From NCBI RefSeq assembly GCF_002884445.1, contig NZ_KZ614144.1, positions 1,096,202 to 1,160,201 of the forward strand: a DNA stretch of 64,000 bases, written 5' to 3'. Made by a program: the position numbers and the translations under genes. Of the stretch, positions 35,311 through 45,712 are shown one piece after another. Numbering within the stretch: position 1 is the first letter of the stretch; every line of letters starts with the position of its first letter. The notes beneath the pieces were generated by a model. That model saw only the letters and a list, made by a program, of their open reading frames with translations, was not told where the DNA came from and did not search any database. This DNA is from Paenibacillus castaneae (GTDB taxonomy: Bacteria; Bacillota; Bacilli; Paenibacillales; Paenibacillaceae).

Positions 35311-36912
35311 ATGGAATTTAATCGTATAGAGATGGATAATTGGAATGATTCTCTGTTAGAAGGGATGCTTCATTTTATAAATTATGTCATGTCAGAAGGA
35401 CCTCTGGATAAATATGTAACCGAGGCAGAGGGAGCTGTTCGCTTCGCGGAGCAGCATCTCCAGCGATCAGAGGCAGCAAGTTATCGGCAAGAGCTGGGTG
35501 GATTTTTCACTTCTGCTGAACAGCTTATCGCTATTCCTGATGTTGAGCAGGAGACGCTTGAACAATTAGCCTTTATGGTAAATGATCTGGACCTTGCCAA
35601 GCTTGCCGCGTTGGCACCGCAAACGACTCAGCATAACCGAGTTGAAGCTTATGTGAATGGACCGGCTTGCTTGCAGATCATATTGGATGAAGTAAATGCA
35701 GCTGAACGCTATATCCACTTGTCTGTGATGCTCTTCTTCAATGATAAATCGGGCAACCGAATTGCGCAGGCGTTATTATCTGCTTTGTCTAGAGGCATCA
35801 TTGTAAGAGTTATGGTGGATTATGAGATTACGTCAATCGGGTATGAGAATAATGTGGAATTCGGAGACTTTCAAAGTATTGCCGATCAGTTGACAAAGGC
35901 CGGTGGAAAGCTGCTTAACACGTTTCATTCTTGTTATAAGGATTCGGATTGGGAGCAGAGAAGGACGGTGCTGGCATCGCGAGGTGTGTCGGAAAGCAGC
36001 TTATTTCTCCAAGATTGCATACAACAGCAAGCCATTACCGGATTGGATATTATGAATCATCGAAAGTTTATCGTTATTGACGGTGTGACCTCCATCTTGG
36101 GAAGCATCAATATCGGTGATCAATATTTATATGATACGCCGATCCAAGCTGCGGAAATCATAGAGCTCGATGGAACACAGCTCGGTATTCCAAGTAAATC
36201 GGAAGAATGGCATGACGGTTGTTTCCGGATCAAAGGCGCAGCTGCCAAATCTATGAATAACATCTTTTATCATCAATGGACAGCGCTGTGCGGAGATCTG
36301 TTTGATCCGAATGATTCTTTTTATTATCCGGACGTGGATAGGCATTTCGGTTATGAGGAATGTACGTTGTTATCTAGCTTTCCAGGAAATCCAATTAATT
36401 TAATCCAACAGTATCATCTATCCTTAATTTCTTATGTTAGCGATGAAACCATTATTATTAATCCTTATTTCATCGACCAAGACTTCTGGGAGCTATTAAA
36501 TAGCTTGAGCTGTGAGCAAGCCAAGCATATTACGATTTGCAACTCCTTGCGGGTGAATGATCATCCCACTAACGAAGCAGCAGTCCGCAGCAATATGTAT
36601 GACCCCTTCATGATGGGAGTATCCTTCTACGACTATAGTGAAACGGAACGATTCTCCCATTGGAAAATATCGTATGACAAACGATCCGATTGTGTGTTCC
36701 ACGGCTCCTATAATATGAATGAAAGAAGCGCACGCCATGATTTCGAGCTGGGTCTGTTGGTTAAGAGCAAGGATTTTGCAACTAAAGTGAAAAAAATGAT
36801 TGATTATGATCTATTCGTTTCACGGCAAATAACGGATAGCAAGGAGTTTTACCAATATCCCGCCCTCCATCCCGGCACTTATCTCAATAAGATCACGGCT
36901 TACTTTGCATAA
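35311..36912 (+). CDS. Phospholipase D-superfamily protein (cardiolipin-synthase-like)
   Basis: A 533-residue protein. The first HKD motif is MNHRKFIVIDG near residue 251, followed by GSINIGDQY. The second is SHWKISYDKRSD near 450, followed by FHGSYNMNERSARHDFELG. Two such motifs make one active site that transfers phosphatidyl groups or hydrolyses phosphodiesters. Unlike standard cardiolipin synthases it lacks N-terminal transmembrane helices and has about 110 extra residues, so the substrate is open. GAGAGAAGG precedes the ATG. Confidence 0.85.
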   Translation: MEFNRIEMDNWNDSLLEGMLHFINYVMSEGPLDKYVTEAEGAVRFAEQHLQRSEAASYRQELGGFFTSAEQLIAIPDVEQETLEQLAFMVNDLDLAKLAALAPQTTQHNRVEAYVNGPACLQIILDEVNAAERYIHLSVMLFFNDKSGNRIAQALLSALSRGIIVRVMVDYEITSIGYENNVEFGDFQSIADQLTKAGGKLLNTFHSCYKDSDWEQRRTVLASRGVSESSLFLQDCIQQQAITGLDIMNHRKFIVIDGVTSILGSINIGDQYLYDTPIQAAEIIELDGTQLGIPSKSEEWHDGCFRIKGAAAKSMNNIFYHQWTALCGDLFDPNDSFYYPDVDRHFGYEECTLLSSFPGNPINLIQQYHLSLISYVSDETIIINPYFIDQDFWELLNSLSCEQAKHITICNSLRVNDHPTNEAAVRSNMYDPFMMGVSFYDYSETERFSHWKISYDKRSDCVFHGSYNMNERSARHDFELGLLVKSKDFATKVKKMIDYDLFVSRQITDSKEFYQYPALHPGTYLNKITAYFA

Positions 36913-36993
36913 ACCACATAGAAGTGTTTTTATGTTTTGTTAAATAACTTGCGTTATAATATTAATATGTGGTCAGAGAAGGGGAATGCGAGT

Positions 36994-38919
36994 ATGGAGG
37001 ATGTACAGGTGAATCAGTACGCTTTGTTCGAACATGTATATAATTATGCGCCAATAGGTATAGCCTTGGTCTCTATGGAGCGCAGGTGGGTAGGGGTTAA
37101 TCCCGCCGCATGCAAAATATTCGGTTATACACGTGAAGAACTTCTGAAGCTTTCAGATGAAGATATTACGTATCCAGATGATAATAATATAAAGGACAGC
37201 CTGATTAAAGACCTCTTAGATGGCGTCTGTTCTTCCTTCAGCTATGAAAAGAGATATGTGCACAAGGATGGACATGTTGTCTGGGCTTCCTTGCATGTAT
37301 CGCTATTGCGGGATGAGACTGACCGAACACCTCTTTATTTCATTCTACAAATTGTTAATATTACGGAAAACAAGCAAGCAGAAATGAAGCTGCAAGAATC
37401 CGTTGAGCGTTATAAATCATTAAAAAAATATAATCATGATGCTATTATTTCATTTGATTTGAAGGGTAACGTTATTAATACCAATATTATGGCGGAACAG
37501 CTTACGGGATATTCTACGAATGAAATGATAGGAACAAGTATTTCAAAAATTGTGGGCAAGAGGAACCTTAAAAAAATACTTGCGAACAACGAAAATTATA
37601 TGGATGTTGAAAGAAGTATCGATCATATCAAGCAAAAGAATGGTCAAGAGGTTGAGGTATTAATTACAATTGCGCCTATTATAATAAAATTAAAAAATGT
37701 TGGTTTCTATCTCATCGCCAAAGATATGACGGAACAAAAGAAATTGCTGATTGATAAAGAAGCAGCCGAGAAGACGAATCAAGCTAAAAGTGAGTTTTTA
37801 GCTGTGATGAGCCATGAAATCCGCACGCCGATGAACGGTGTCATTGGTATGACGGATATGCTAATGGACACAGATTTGGATGATGAGCAAAAGGAATATG
37901 TAGAAATAATGAAGAAAAGCGGCGATACGCTACTTATGATTATTAACGACATTTTGGACTTCTCCAAAATCGAATCAGGCAAGGCAGATTTATTGGAAGT
38001 ACAATTTGACGTACGTGATATTGTTAAAGATACAGTTGACGTATTGATGGCCAAAGCAATAGAGAATAATGTAAAGGTTTCGATCTCTATTAATCCCGAT
38101 GTTCCATCTCTCGTCTTCGGCGACTTTATGAAACTAAGACAGGTGCTGATCAATTTAATCGGCAATGCTATTAAGTTTACTATGAATGGGGATGTCATCG
38201 TTTCAGTAGAGAAGATGATGCATAAGCATAACGATTTAATGCTTCAATTTACAGTCGTAGACACAGGTATTGGTATTCCGAATGAGAAGGTTGTTCATTT
38301 ATTTGATCCCTTTTACCAAGTAGATCATTTCATGAATCGCAAGGTTGAGGGAACCGGACTAGGACTTGCGATTAGCAGAAAGCTTGTACAATTAATGGAC
38401 GGCCAGATTTGGTATGAGCATAATGACAGGGCGGGATCTACCTTTGTGTTCAATGTCTGTTTCCAGGTAGGGGAATATGGGCATATACTTGAAGGAGATT
38501 TGACTACTTATAAGGAACAACAGCCGCAGCGCCCGCTTCAAATTTTGATAGCAGAGGACAATAAAGTTAATCAAACTGTCATCAAAAAGATGATTGAAAA
38601 GTTTGGTTATGATGCGGATATTGTTGAGAATGGAATCGAAGCCGTGGAGGCTGTTAAGCGCCAACGATACGATATTGTATTCATGGATGTGCACATGCCT
38701 CTCATGTCTGGCCTTGAGGCTGCGGAGGCCATTCAAAAAAGCCTGCCTCCAGGCATTTGCCCCTATATTGTAGCCGTTACGGCAAATGCACTGAAAGGCG
38801 ATCGCGAGAAATATTTGGACTGCGGATTGGATGACTATATCAGTAAGCCGATTAAGAGCCATGTTCTGTATGGCGTTATTGAGAGCTATATCAAAAGTAC
38901 AAGCTACTCCACGTATTGA
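36994..38919 (+). CDS. Hybrid histidine kinase with two PAS domains and a receiver domain
   Basis: A 641-residue soluble hybrid kinase with no membrane helix. Two PAS domains span about residues 10-130 and 135-250 (first with GYTREELLKLSDEDITYPDD). HisKA follows with the phosphoacceptor in AVMSHEIRTPMNGV, then an ATPase domain with NLIGNAIKFT, DTGIGIP and GTGLGLAI. The C-terminal receiver has ILIAEDNKVN, the phosphoacceptor Asp in IVFMDVHMP and the Lys in DDYISKPI. AGAAGGGG is nine bases before the ATG I chose; an earlier ATG lacks a ribosome-binding site. No partner gene is adjacent. Confidence 0.9.
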   Translation: MEDVQVNQYALFEHVYNYAPIGIALVSMERRWVGVNPAACKIFGYTREELLKLSDEDITYPDDNNIKDSLIKDLLDGVCSSFSYEKRYVHKDGHVVWASLHVSLLRDETDRTPLYFILQIVNITENKQAEMKLQESVERYKSLKKYNHDAIISFDLKGNVINTNIMAEQLTGYSTNEMIGTSISKIVGKRNLKKILANNENYMDVERSIDHIKQKNGQEVEVLITIAPIIIKLKNVGFYLIAKDMTEQKKLLIDKEAAEKTNQAKSEFLAVMSHEIRTPMNGVIGMTDMLMDTDLDDEQKEYVEIMKKSGDTLLMIINDILDFSKIESGKADLLEVQFDVRDIVKDTVDVLMAKAIENNVKVSISINPDVPSLVFGDFMKLRQVLINLIGNAIKFTMNGDVIVSVEKMMHKHNDLMLQFTVVDTGIGIPNEKVVHLFDPFYQVDHFMNRKVEGTGLGLAISRKLVQLMDGQIWYEHNDRAGSTFVFNVCFQVGEYGHILEGDLTTYKEQQPQRPLQILIAEDNKVNQTVIKKMIEKFGYDADIVENGIEAVEAVKRQRYDIVFMDVHMPLMSGLEAAEAIQKSLPPGICPYIVAVTANALKGDREKYLDCGLDDYISKPIKSHVLYGVIESYIKSTSYSTY

Positions 38920-39064
38920 AGGAGCGGCTTTCTCCTTTGCCAATAAAATGGTTTAAATTAAACATTACCTTGTTTAGTTCACGCTTGGAAATTACAGTTA
39001 AATCATAATAAATCGAGTATATGAATTCGCTGTAACAGAGATGAACTAGAGAGGATGATTCACT

Positions 39065-40036
39065 ATTATTATTCGCAATATGCTGGTGCCTGATGATTAT
39101 GAAACTGTTGCACGGATCATGAGCGGCCACTACTCGGAAGCGGTAACCGTCCAGAAGATGATGGAGGAGGACGCCCTTATTCCGGCAAAAGGCTCGCTTA
39201 GCCGGGACGAGAATGATCGATTAACAGGACATGATCGCGTACGCTTGATTGCTGAGAACAGCGAGGGACAGATTGTGGGCTATGGTCATGCTTGGCGAGC
39301 CCCTTGGTCGCCTCCAGGCGTGTTGTATGAGCAGATCATTGTAGATGCTCAGCAGCGGGGGCGTGGTACGGGACAAGAAATGTTTGAAGCGCTTATGGCT
39401 TACACGCATGAAGTGAGAGCTAATCGAATCTTTTGCGAGGTTCGTGACGATGAGCCGGAATCGGTAGCATTCGCTGCTGCTCGTGAATTCAAAACGGAGC
39501 GGCATTTGTTCGAATCCGTCATTGAGCTTGCTGAGCCTGCATCTGCTGGAATAGAGCAGTTGTCTCGCCCCACGAATAGCCGAATCCGATTCGCTGCCTT
39601 GACTGACCTGCCAGGTGAGGAAATTGAGCGGCAATTATTCGAGCTGTATCGCACGACTCATCCGGATATCCCTGGTTTCGAGGGAGAATACATGTGGTAC
39701 AGCGAATGGCGCAAGCGAAAAGTAGATCGGACCGACTTTGATAGCTCGCTAGTATTGCTGGCACTTGATGAAGAGCGCATTGTAGGCGCGGTGGAGCTGA
39801 TGGTCTTTGAGGATTCACAGAGCGTATACAATGATTATACCTGCGTGGATGCGGCATACCGCGGCCAAGGGATTGCTTTAGCGCTCAAAATAAGATCCAT
39901 TGAAGAGGCGCGTCGTAGAGGCTTCCGATATATTCGGACCAATAACGACTCATTGAATATTCCGATGCTAACGATCAATCGAAAGCTTGGATACAAGCCT
40001 GTTCCGGGTTATTATCAAATGATTTGTTCGGTCTAA
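39065..40036 (+). CDS. GNAT acetyltransferase-like protein, possible ATT start
   Basis: A protein of about 323 residues with tandem GNAT folds; the acetyl-CoA loops are QQRGRGTGQEMFEA near residue 100 and YRGQGIALALKIRSIEEA near 280. It would acetylate an unknown amine. The first ATG (39080) is 25 bases from the only ribosome-binding site GAGAGG, and the usual family N-terminus IRNM-x-PDDYE begins upstream of it. The codons before are ATT ATT ATT CGC AAT. An ATT start at 39065 gives the expected length and spacing. A sequencing or real frameshift near the triple ATT is the alternative. Confidence 0.7.
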   Translation: MIIRNMLVPDDYETVARIMSGHYSEAVTVQKMMEEDALIPAKGSLSRDENDRLTGHDRVRLIAENSEGQIVGYGHAWRAPWSPPGVLYEQIIVDAQQRGRGTGQEMFEALMAYTHEVRANRIFCEVRDDEPESVAFAAAREFKTERHLFESVIELAEPASAGIEQLSRPTNSRIRFAALTDLPGEEIERQLFELYRTTHPDIPGFEGEYMWYSEWRKRKVDRTDFDSSLVLLALDEERIVGAVELMVFEDSQSVYNDYTCVDAAYRGQGIALALKIRSIEEARRRGFRYIRTNNDSLNIPMLTINRKLGYKPVPGYYQMICSV

Positions 40037-40060
40037 ACTGTTTAACTCATCGGTATGGCA

Positions 40061-40098
40061 ACCAAAAAGCAGTACGCCGCGGCGTACTGCTTTTTGGT
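40061..40098. terminator. Bidirectional terminator
   Basis: ACCAAAAAGCAGTACGCC and its exact complement flank a GC centre, giving an 18-pair stem with A and T flanks. It separates the converging GNAT and membrane-hydrolase genes. Confidence 0.9.
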
Positions 40099-40110
40099 TT
40101 GGGGAGTATA

Positions 40111-40755
40111 TTAAAGACGAATCTTAAATGATTTCTTTGTCAAAGGATACAGCCATTTCACGCCGCTTGGCGTTAATGTATCAGCTGCAAGATGAGAAAA
40201 GTAACCTAGCATAGCGACTGTTGCTATACCATCCACCTTGATTTGGTTTTCGAGACCTAACGCAATAGCGCCCCAGATTGGAACAGCCCAGATCGTATGT
40301 GTCATGCCGCGATGCTTCAGCCATGGTGCCCAACCTACAAATAAGCCAAAACCGATAAGCCAATTCATCCCATAGGTATATCCGGCATACATAACCAAAA
40401 GGCCAACAACGCTGACGAGTATATTTCGGATTACGCCTTGCTTGGCAACGAGACCAAGCAGGAATACAGCTGCGGCAGCGCCTATGTAAATCGGTGAAAG
40501 TGATTTTTCCATAAAGAAGGCATACACAATCATGCCTGCGAGAAGAAGGCCAATCCATAATGTAAACTCTCGTATGAGCTTGGACAATTTGCCTAGCTTG
40601 CTGCTAAGCATGCTTGGACCGTCAAGATCGGCGCTTAATGCGGAAAAGCCTGCTACTGTTATATAGAAAGCAGCATTTTGGAAAGTGAATGGGTAATAGA
40701 TAGAAGCGGCTGCGCCAACAGCCACTCCAATTGCGAGATGAGTCTTTCCTGTCAT
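40111..40755 (-). CDS. YdjM/YfhP-type membrane-bound metal-dependent hydrolase
   Basis: A 214-residue membrane protein with about five to six helices. The conserved polar motifs are KTHLAIG near the start, SADLDGPS near residue 42, HRGMTHT near 148 and YFSHLAADTLTPSGVKWLYP near 185, which together form a likely metal site at the membrane. This is the DUF457/YdjM group, whose substrate is not known. GGAGGAA lies before the ATG. Confidence 0.85.
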   Translation of the reverse strand: MTGKTHLAIGVAVGAAASIYYPFTFQNAAFYITVAGFSALSADLDGPSMLSSKLGKLSKLIREFTLWIGLLLAGMIVYAFFMEKSLSPIYIGAAAAVFLLGLVAKQGVIRNILVSVVGLLVMYAGYTYGMNWLIGFGLFVGWAPWLKHRGMTHTIWAVPIWGAIALGLENQIKVDGIATVAMLGYFSHLAADTLTPSGVKWLYPLTKKSFKIRL

Positions 40756-40799
40756 AATTCCTCCTGTGTCTGGATGTGCGAGTAAAGTTAGAATGCCGC

Positions 40800-40961
40800 T
40801 TATAGTTGTTCTCGGTTCACCTGCTCATTGCGAACCATTTGCTCCAGCTTCTCTACTAGGCGGTCGTGCGAAGGATCTTTTTTGCCAAAGCTGAATATTC
40901 GTTTGCGATTTTGTTTCTTGAGCAATTGAAGCAGGTAGAGCTTTTCCTTTAAAGTAAACAT
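40800..40961 (-). CDS. 53-residue basic protein, unknown
   Basis: A short frame reads MFTLKEKLYLLQLLKKQNRK at the start, then a stretch rich in Lys, Glu and Gln, ending at a TAA. It is amphipathic and could be a short coiled coil. The ribosome-binding site (AAGGTTGTGAG) is poor. It lies just upstream of, and on the same strand as, the membrane hydrolase gene. A longer overlapping frame in another phase looks non-coding. Real but unproven. Confidence 0.45.
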   Translation of the reverse strand: MFTLKEKLYLLQLLKKQNRKRIFSFGKKDPSHDRLVEKLEQMVRNEQVNREQL

Positions 40962-41117
40962 GTTGACTCACAACCTTTTGTGCCTGCTCCTTCCTGTGGA
41001 TGCGAGCTGGCAGTGCTTTTTTTATAATTATAGAGGATACAGCCTTGGCATGGGAAGCGAACACTGTAAAATCATGCTATAATGTGCTTTAGGACAAATA
41101 GATCTGGTGGGATGATC

Positions 41118-41483
41118 ATGGATAATCACGTTGCTGCAACCTGTGCTGATACATGCGGGGGCACAGACGCAAACATAGAGAATGTAAAAAGCCATTTAAT
41201 TAATGAATCAACCGCAGTTGAATTAGCGGATTTGTTCAAGGCGCTTGGCGATCCTACGCGAGTGAAGATGATACATGCACTCGTGCAATCGGAGCTGTGC
41301 GTGCACGATCTGACGCAAGTGCTCGCAATGGGACAATCTGCTATCTCTCATCAGCTGCGACTGCTGCGGAATATGCGAATTGTAAAGCGAAGAAAGGTCG
41401 GAAAAACCGTATTTTATTCGCTTGACGATGATCATGTAGAGCAAATTTTCATGCTGACGCTGCAGCATCTCAAGCATGAATAA
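41118..41483 (+). CDS. ArsR/SmtB-family metal-responsive repressor
   Basis: A 121-residue winged-helix repressor. The recognition helix region is AMGQSAISHQLRLLRNMRIV. Two metal sites are suggested: an N-terminal CADTC with ELCVHDL in helix 3, and a C-terminal alpha-5 set of Asp and His in DDDHVEQIFMLTLQHLKHE, as in SmtB, CzrA and NmtR zinc sensors. Such proteins leave DNA when Zn, Co or Cd binds. GGTGGG fits the ATG at 41118. A matching 12-2-12 type operator lies at 45663, before a zinc-type exporter gene, and is its probable target. Confidence 0.88.
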   Translation: MDNHVAATCADTCGGTDANIENVKSHLINESTAVELADLFKALGDPTRVKMIHALVQSELCVHDLTQVLAMGQSAISHQLRLLRNMRIVKRRKVGKTVFYSLDDDHVEQIFMLTLQHLKHE

Positions 41484-41492
41484 TAAGGAAAC

Positions 41493-41538
41493 GAAAGCTA
41501 TCCTATAAGGTCTCAGACCGCGGGATAGCTTTCTTTTT
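41493..41538 (+). terminator. Terminator after the ArsR gene
   Basis: GAAAGCTATCC and GGATAGCTTTC flank a 19-base loop (itself able to fold at GGTCTCAGACC) and run into TTTTTCG. Confidence 0.8.
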
Positions 41539-41561
41539 CGTAGAGCTGTTAGGCTATTCTA

Positions 41562-41590
41562 TTGTCAAGGATCAGGAAATCTGGCATATT
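41562..41590 (+). promoter_or_regulatory. Likely promoter of glpP-glpK
   Basis: TTGTCA and CATATT are separated by 17 bases, about 38 bases before the glpP start codon. The -35 matches five of six consensus bases, the -10 four of six. Confidence 0.4.
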
Positions 41591-41627
41591 GAGATTGACT
41601 GTTATTATACGCATGGAGGTGGCGAGC

Positions 41628-42188
41628 ATGTCATTATTGCTGAACGGTCAGCGTATACTGCCTGCCGTGCATAAGCTGAAGGATGTAGAAGCTGTTCTTG
41701 CCTCTCCTTATTCATACATGGTGCTGCTGGGAGGCCATTTGGGACAGTTGAAATCGATAGTTGATCTAGCCAAGCAGCATGAGAAGAAGGTGCTGCTGCA
41801 CGCTGATCTAATCGACGGTCTGAAAAATGATGAATCCGCAGCCGAATTTCTCTGTCAATCGATTCAGCCGGCTGGAATTATATCTACTCGTGCAAGCGTT
41901 ATCAGCCGTACGAAGCAGAACGGGCTGATCGCCATTCAAAGGTTATTTCTGATTGACTCGGATGCGCTAGAACGAAGCTATTCACTGCTGGATAAGTATC
42001 GTCCCGATTATATTGAGGTGCTTCCGGGCGTTATCCCTGACATCATTCAGGAAGTGAAGGAGCGCAGCGGCATCCCGATTATTGCAGGAGGACTGATTAG
42101 GACGCAGGAGCATATTAGACAGGCGCTTGAGGCTGGGGCTTCTGCTATAACGACCTCGCGGAAGGAATTATGGAAAGCAACGATTTAG
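41628..42188 (+). CDS. glpP: Glycerol-3-phosphate-responsive antiterminator
   Basis: A 186-residue TIM-barrel-like RNA-binding antiterminator. With glycerol 3-phosphate bound, GlpP lets transcription pass terminators in glp leaders and stabilises the mRNA. Conserved segments are VLLHADLIDGLKNDESAAEF near residue 68, IQPAGIISTRASVI, QRLFLIDSDAL near 108, YIEVLPGVIPDII near 133 and IIAGGLIRTQEHI near 155. GGAGGTGG precedes the ATG. It is cotranscribed with glpK, and its expected RNA target lies before glpD at 43757. Confidence 0.93.
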   Translation: MSLLLNGQRILPAVHKLKDVEAVLASPYSYMVLLGGHLGQLKSIVDLAKQHEKKVLLHADLIDGLKNDESAAEFLCQSIQPAGIISTRASVISRTKQNGLIAIQRLFLIDSDALERSYSLLDKYRPDYIEVLPGVIPDIIQEVKERSGIPIIAGGLIRTQEHIRQALEAGASAITTSRKELWKATI

Positions 42189-43709
<1,521 letters not shown>

Positions 43710-43715
43710 TTATGT

Positions 43716-43721
43716 TATAAT
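43716..43721 (+). promoter_or_regulatory. -10 box of the glpD leader promoter
   Basis: A perfect TATAAT lies just after the glpK stop codon. The -35 region (17 bases earlier, TGGCTT) is poor. The transcript would start about 30 bases before the glpD leader terminator, so glpD can be transcribed separately from glpK. Confidence 0.45.
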
Positions 43722-43756
43722 AACGACAAGTTAATATTCGGTTGGAGATTTGGAGA

Positions 43757-43818
43757 AACCACGAGAACCGCTTCTGACCCCTTTATTGGGGAGGAAGCGG
43801 TTTGAGTGGTTTTTTTTG
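43757..43818 (+). terminator. Leader terminator of glpD, likely GlpP target
   Basis: AACCGCTTC...CCCC, loop TTTATT, GGGG...GAAGCGGTT with an outer ACCAC/GTGGT clamp runs into eight T residues. It lies upstream of the glpD ribosome-binding site, so transcripts must read through it to express glpD. In Bacillus subtilis the glpD leader has such a terminator that GlpP overcomes; the same arrangement here, with glpP two genes upstream, strongly suggests the same control. Confidence 0.8.
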
Positions 43819-43864
43819 CTATACCAACAATAGTAAATATAACAGCTGGGAGGCTGGACATAAG

Positions 43865-45550
43865 ATGAACACTGAACGAAGAAAAGATGCATTTGCTTCA
43901 CAAAACCGTATCGAGCTGCTTACGAAAATGAAGGATTCATCTATCGATATACTTGTTATCGGAGGCGGTATCACGGGAGCCGGCATTGCACTCGATGCAG
44001 CAGCGCGCGGATTAAAGGTTGGACTGGTGGAAATGCAGGATTTCGCTGGGGGAACATCAAGTCGTTCAACGAAGCTGGTGCACGGGGGACTGCGTTATCT
44101 GAAACAGCTGGAAATCGGAGTTGTTGCAGAGGTTGGCAAGGAGCGGGCAATTGTATACGAGAATGGACCACATGTGACGACACCGGAATGGATGCTGCTG
44201 CCTCTATATAAAGGCGGGACGTTTGGCAAATTCTCGACCTCCATCGGCCTGCGTGTATATGATTTTCTGGCGGGTGTGAAGAGAGGCGAGCGACGCCAAA
44301 TGTTGAGTGCAGCGGACACGTTAGCGAAGGAGCCTCTTCTGAAGCAGAAAGGCATCAAGGGCGGCGGCTATTATGTGGAATACCGAACGGATGACGCGAG
44401 ACTCACAATTGAAGTGATGAAGAAAGCGGTGGAGACGGGGGCTCTCGCAGTGAATTATGCGAAGGTGGAAACACTCCGCTACGATCCGGATGGCAAGATT
44501 ACAGGAGCTTTGGTAAGGGATACGATTAGCGGGATGGAATTTGATATTACAGCTTCCAAGGTCATTAACGCAACGGGTCCGTGGGTAGATGAGCTACGCG
44601 AAATGGATGGCTCCAAAAAAGGAAAAACGCTGCGATTAACAAAGGGTGTTCACCTTGTATTCGATCAGAGCCGTTTTCCTCTGCGGCAAGCCGTCTATTT
44701 CGATACGCCGGATGGGCGCATGGTGTTCGCGATACCGCGGGAAGGGAAGGCATATTTCGGAACAACGGATACGAATTACAAGGGCGATACCGTTAATCCT
44801 GTCATGACCATGGAGGATCGTACCTATTTGCTGAATGCGGTTAACTTTATGTTTCCTAAGCTGAAGCTTACGGAGGCGGATGTGGAATCAAGCTGGGCAG
44901 GACTTCGACCGCTTATTCAGCAGGAAGGAAAGTCGCCTTCCGAAATTTCACGTCGAGACGAAATATTTGTGTCGCAATCCGGCTTAATTTCCATTGCAGG
45001 CGGCAAGCTGACCGGTTATCGTAAAATGGCAGAAACCGTCGTGGACAAAGTTGTTGAATTACTTGACGATACAGCAAGGAGCGGCGGTTATGGCGCTAGT
45101 TCAACCAAAACGCTGCCGATGTCGGGAGGGGAACTTGGTGGGTCTCAGCATTTCGCGGCATTCGTAAGCAAGAAAACGGCCGAAGGTGTTCATTTCAGCT
45201 TCACGAAAGAGGAATCTGCCTTTCTTGCCAAACGCTACGGCTCTAACGTAGATCAGATCTTTGCGCTGGCAGGGAGCACGGCAGAATGGGCAGCTTCCTT
45301 CGAACTGCCGCTGGTGCTTGCCGTGCAGCTTCGGTATTCCATGGAAGCGGAGATGACAGTAAAGCCTGCTGATTTCTTTATTCGTCGAACAGGGGACTTG
45401 TTTTTCCGTATTGCTAACGTGCAGAAATGGAAAGCAGCTGTGATCGCCGCTATGTCTAATCAGCTTGGCTGGAGCGAGAAGCAGCGTGCTGAGTATATTG
45501 CAGAACTGGAGCTTAAGCTCAGCGAAGCAGTCAAGCCGCTGGAAAGATGA
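43865..45550 (+). CDS. glpD: Aerobic glycerol-3-phosphate dehydrogenase
   Basis: A 561-residue FAD-dependent, membrane-associated enzyme oxidising glycerol 3-phosphate to dihydroxyacetone phosphate and passing electrons to quinone. The FAD-binding motif is ILVIGGGITGAGIALDAAAR near residue 30, followed by FAGGTSSRSTKLVHGGLRYL near 62. The C-terminal helical domain (about 390-540) is present, so it is full length. GGGAGG lies before the ATG. It completes the glycerol pathway with glpK. Confidence 0.95.
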   Translation: MNTERRKDAFASQNRIELLTKMKDSSIDILVIGGGITGAGIALDAAARGLKVGLVEMQDFAGGTSSRSTKLVHGGLRYLKQLEIGVVAEVGKERAIVYENGPHVTTPEWMLLPLYKGGTFGKFSTSIGLRVYDFLAGVKRGERRQMLSAADTLAKEPLLKQKGIKGGGYYVEYRTDDARLTIEVMKKAVETGALAVNYAKVETLRYDPDGKITGALVRDTISGMEFDITASKVINATGPWVDELREMDGSKKGKTLRLTKGVHLVFDQSRFPLRQAVYFDTPDGRMVFAIPREGKAYFGTTDTNYKGDTVNPVMTMEDRTYLLNAVNFMFPKLKLTEADVESSWAGLRPLIQQEGKSPSEISRRDEIFVSQSGLISIAGGKLTGYRKMAETVVDKVVELLDDTARSGGYGASSTKTLPMSGGELGGSQHFAAFVSKKTAEGVHFSFTKEESAFLAKRYGSNVDQIFALAGSTAEWAASFELPLVLAVQLRYSMEAEMTVKPADFFIRRTGDLFFRIANVQKWKAAVIAAMSNQLGWSEKQRAEYIAELELKLSEAVKPLER

Positions 45551-45633
45551 AATAACTTATGAGGTGCAGAGATGCGCCTTATTTTTTTTGACCTGGTATA
45601 TCAAATCTAACGGCTAGCTGAAAATATATAAAG

Positions 45634-45690
45634 TTGCAGGAACGATAGGATCAATATATAATTAACATATGAGCAAGTATTCATATGTTA
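45634..45690 (+). promoter_or_regulatory. Promoter and ArsR/CzrA-type operator of the zinc exporter gene
   Basis: TTGCAG (45634) and a perfect TATAAT (45657) are 17 bases apart. Directly after the -10, at 45663-45690, is TAACATATGA-N8-TCATATGTTA, ten-base exact arms. Its core ATGAGCAAGTATTCAT matches the ATGA-CA-N-TTCAT pattern of CzrA/SmtB/CadC operators. A repressor here would block transcription start. The ArsR-type protein encoded at 41118 is the obvious candidate. Confidence 0.7.
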
Positions 45691-45712
45691 TTGATTATCG
45701 GAGGAGAGCATG

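Noticed and set aside
40825..41064. Open frame of 79 codons on the minus strand
   Set aside because: It overlaps the better-looking 53-residue frame at 40800-40961 in another phase and has no ribosome-binding site or protein-like composition.
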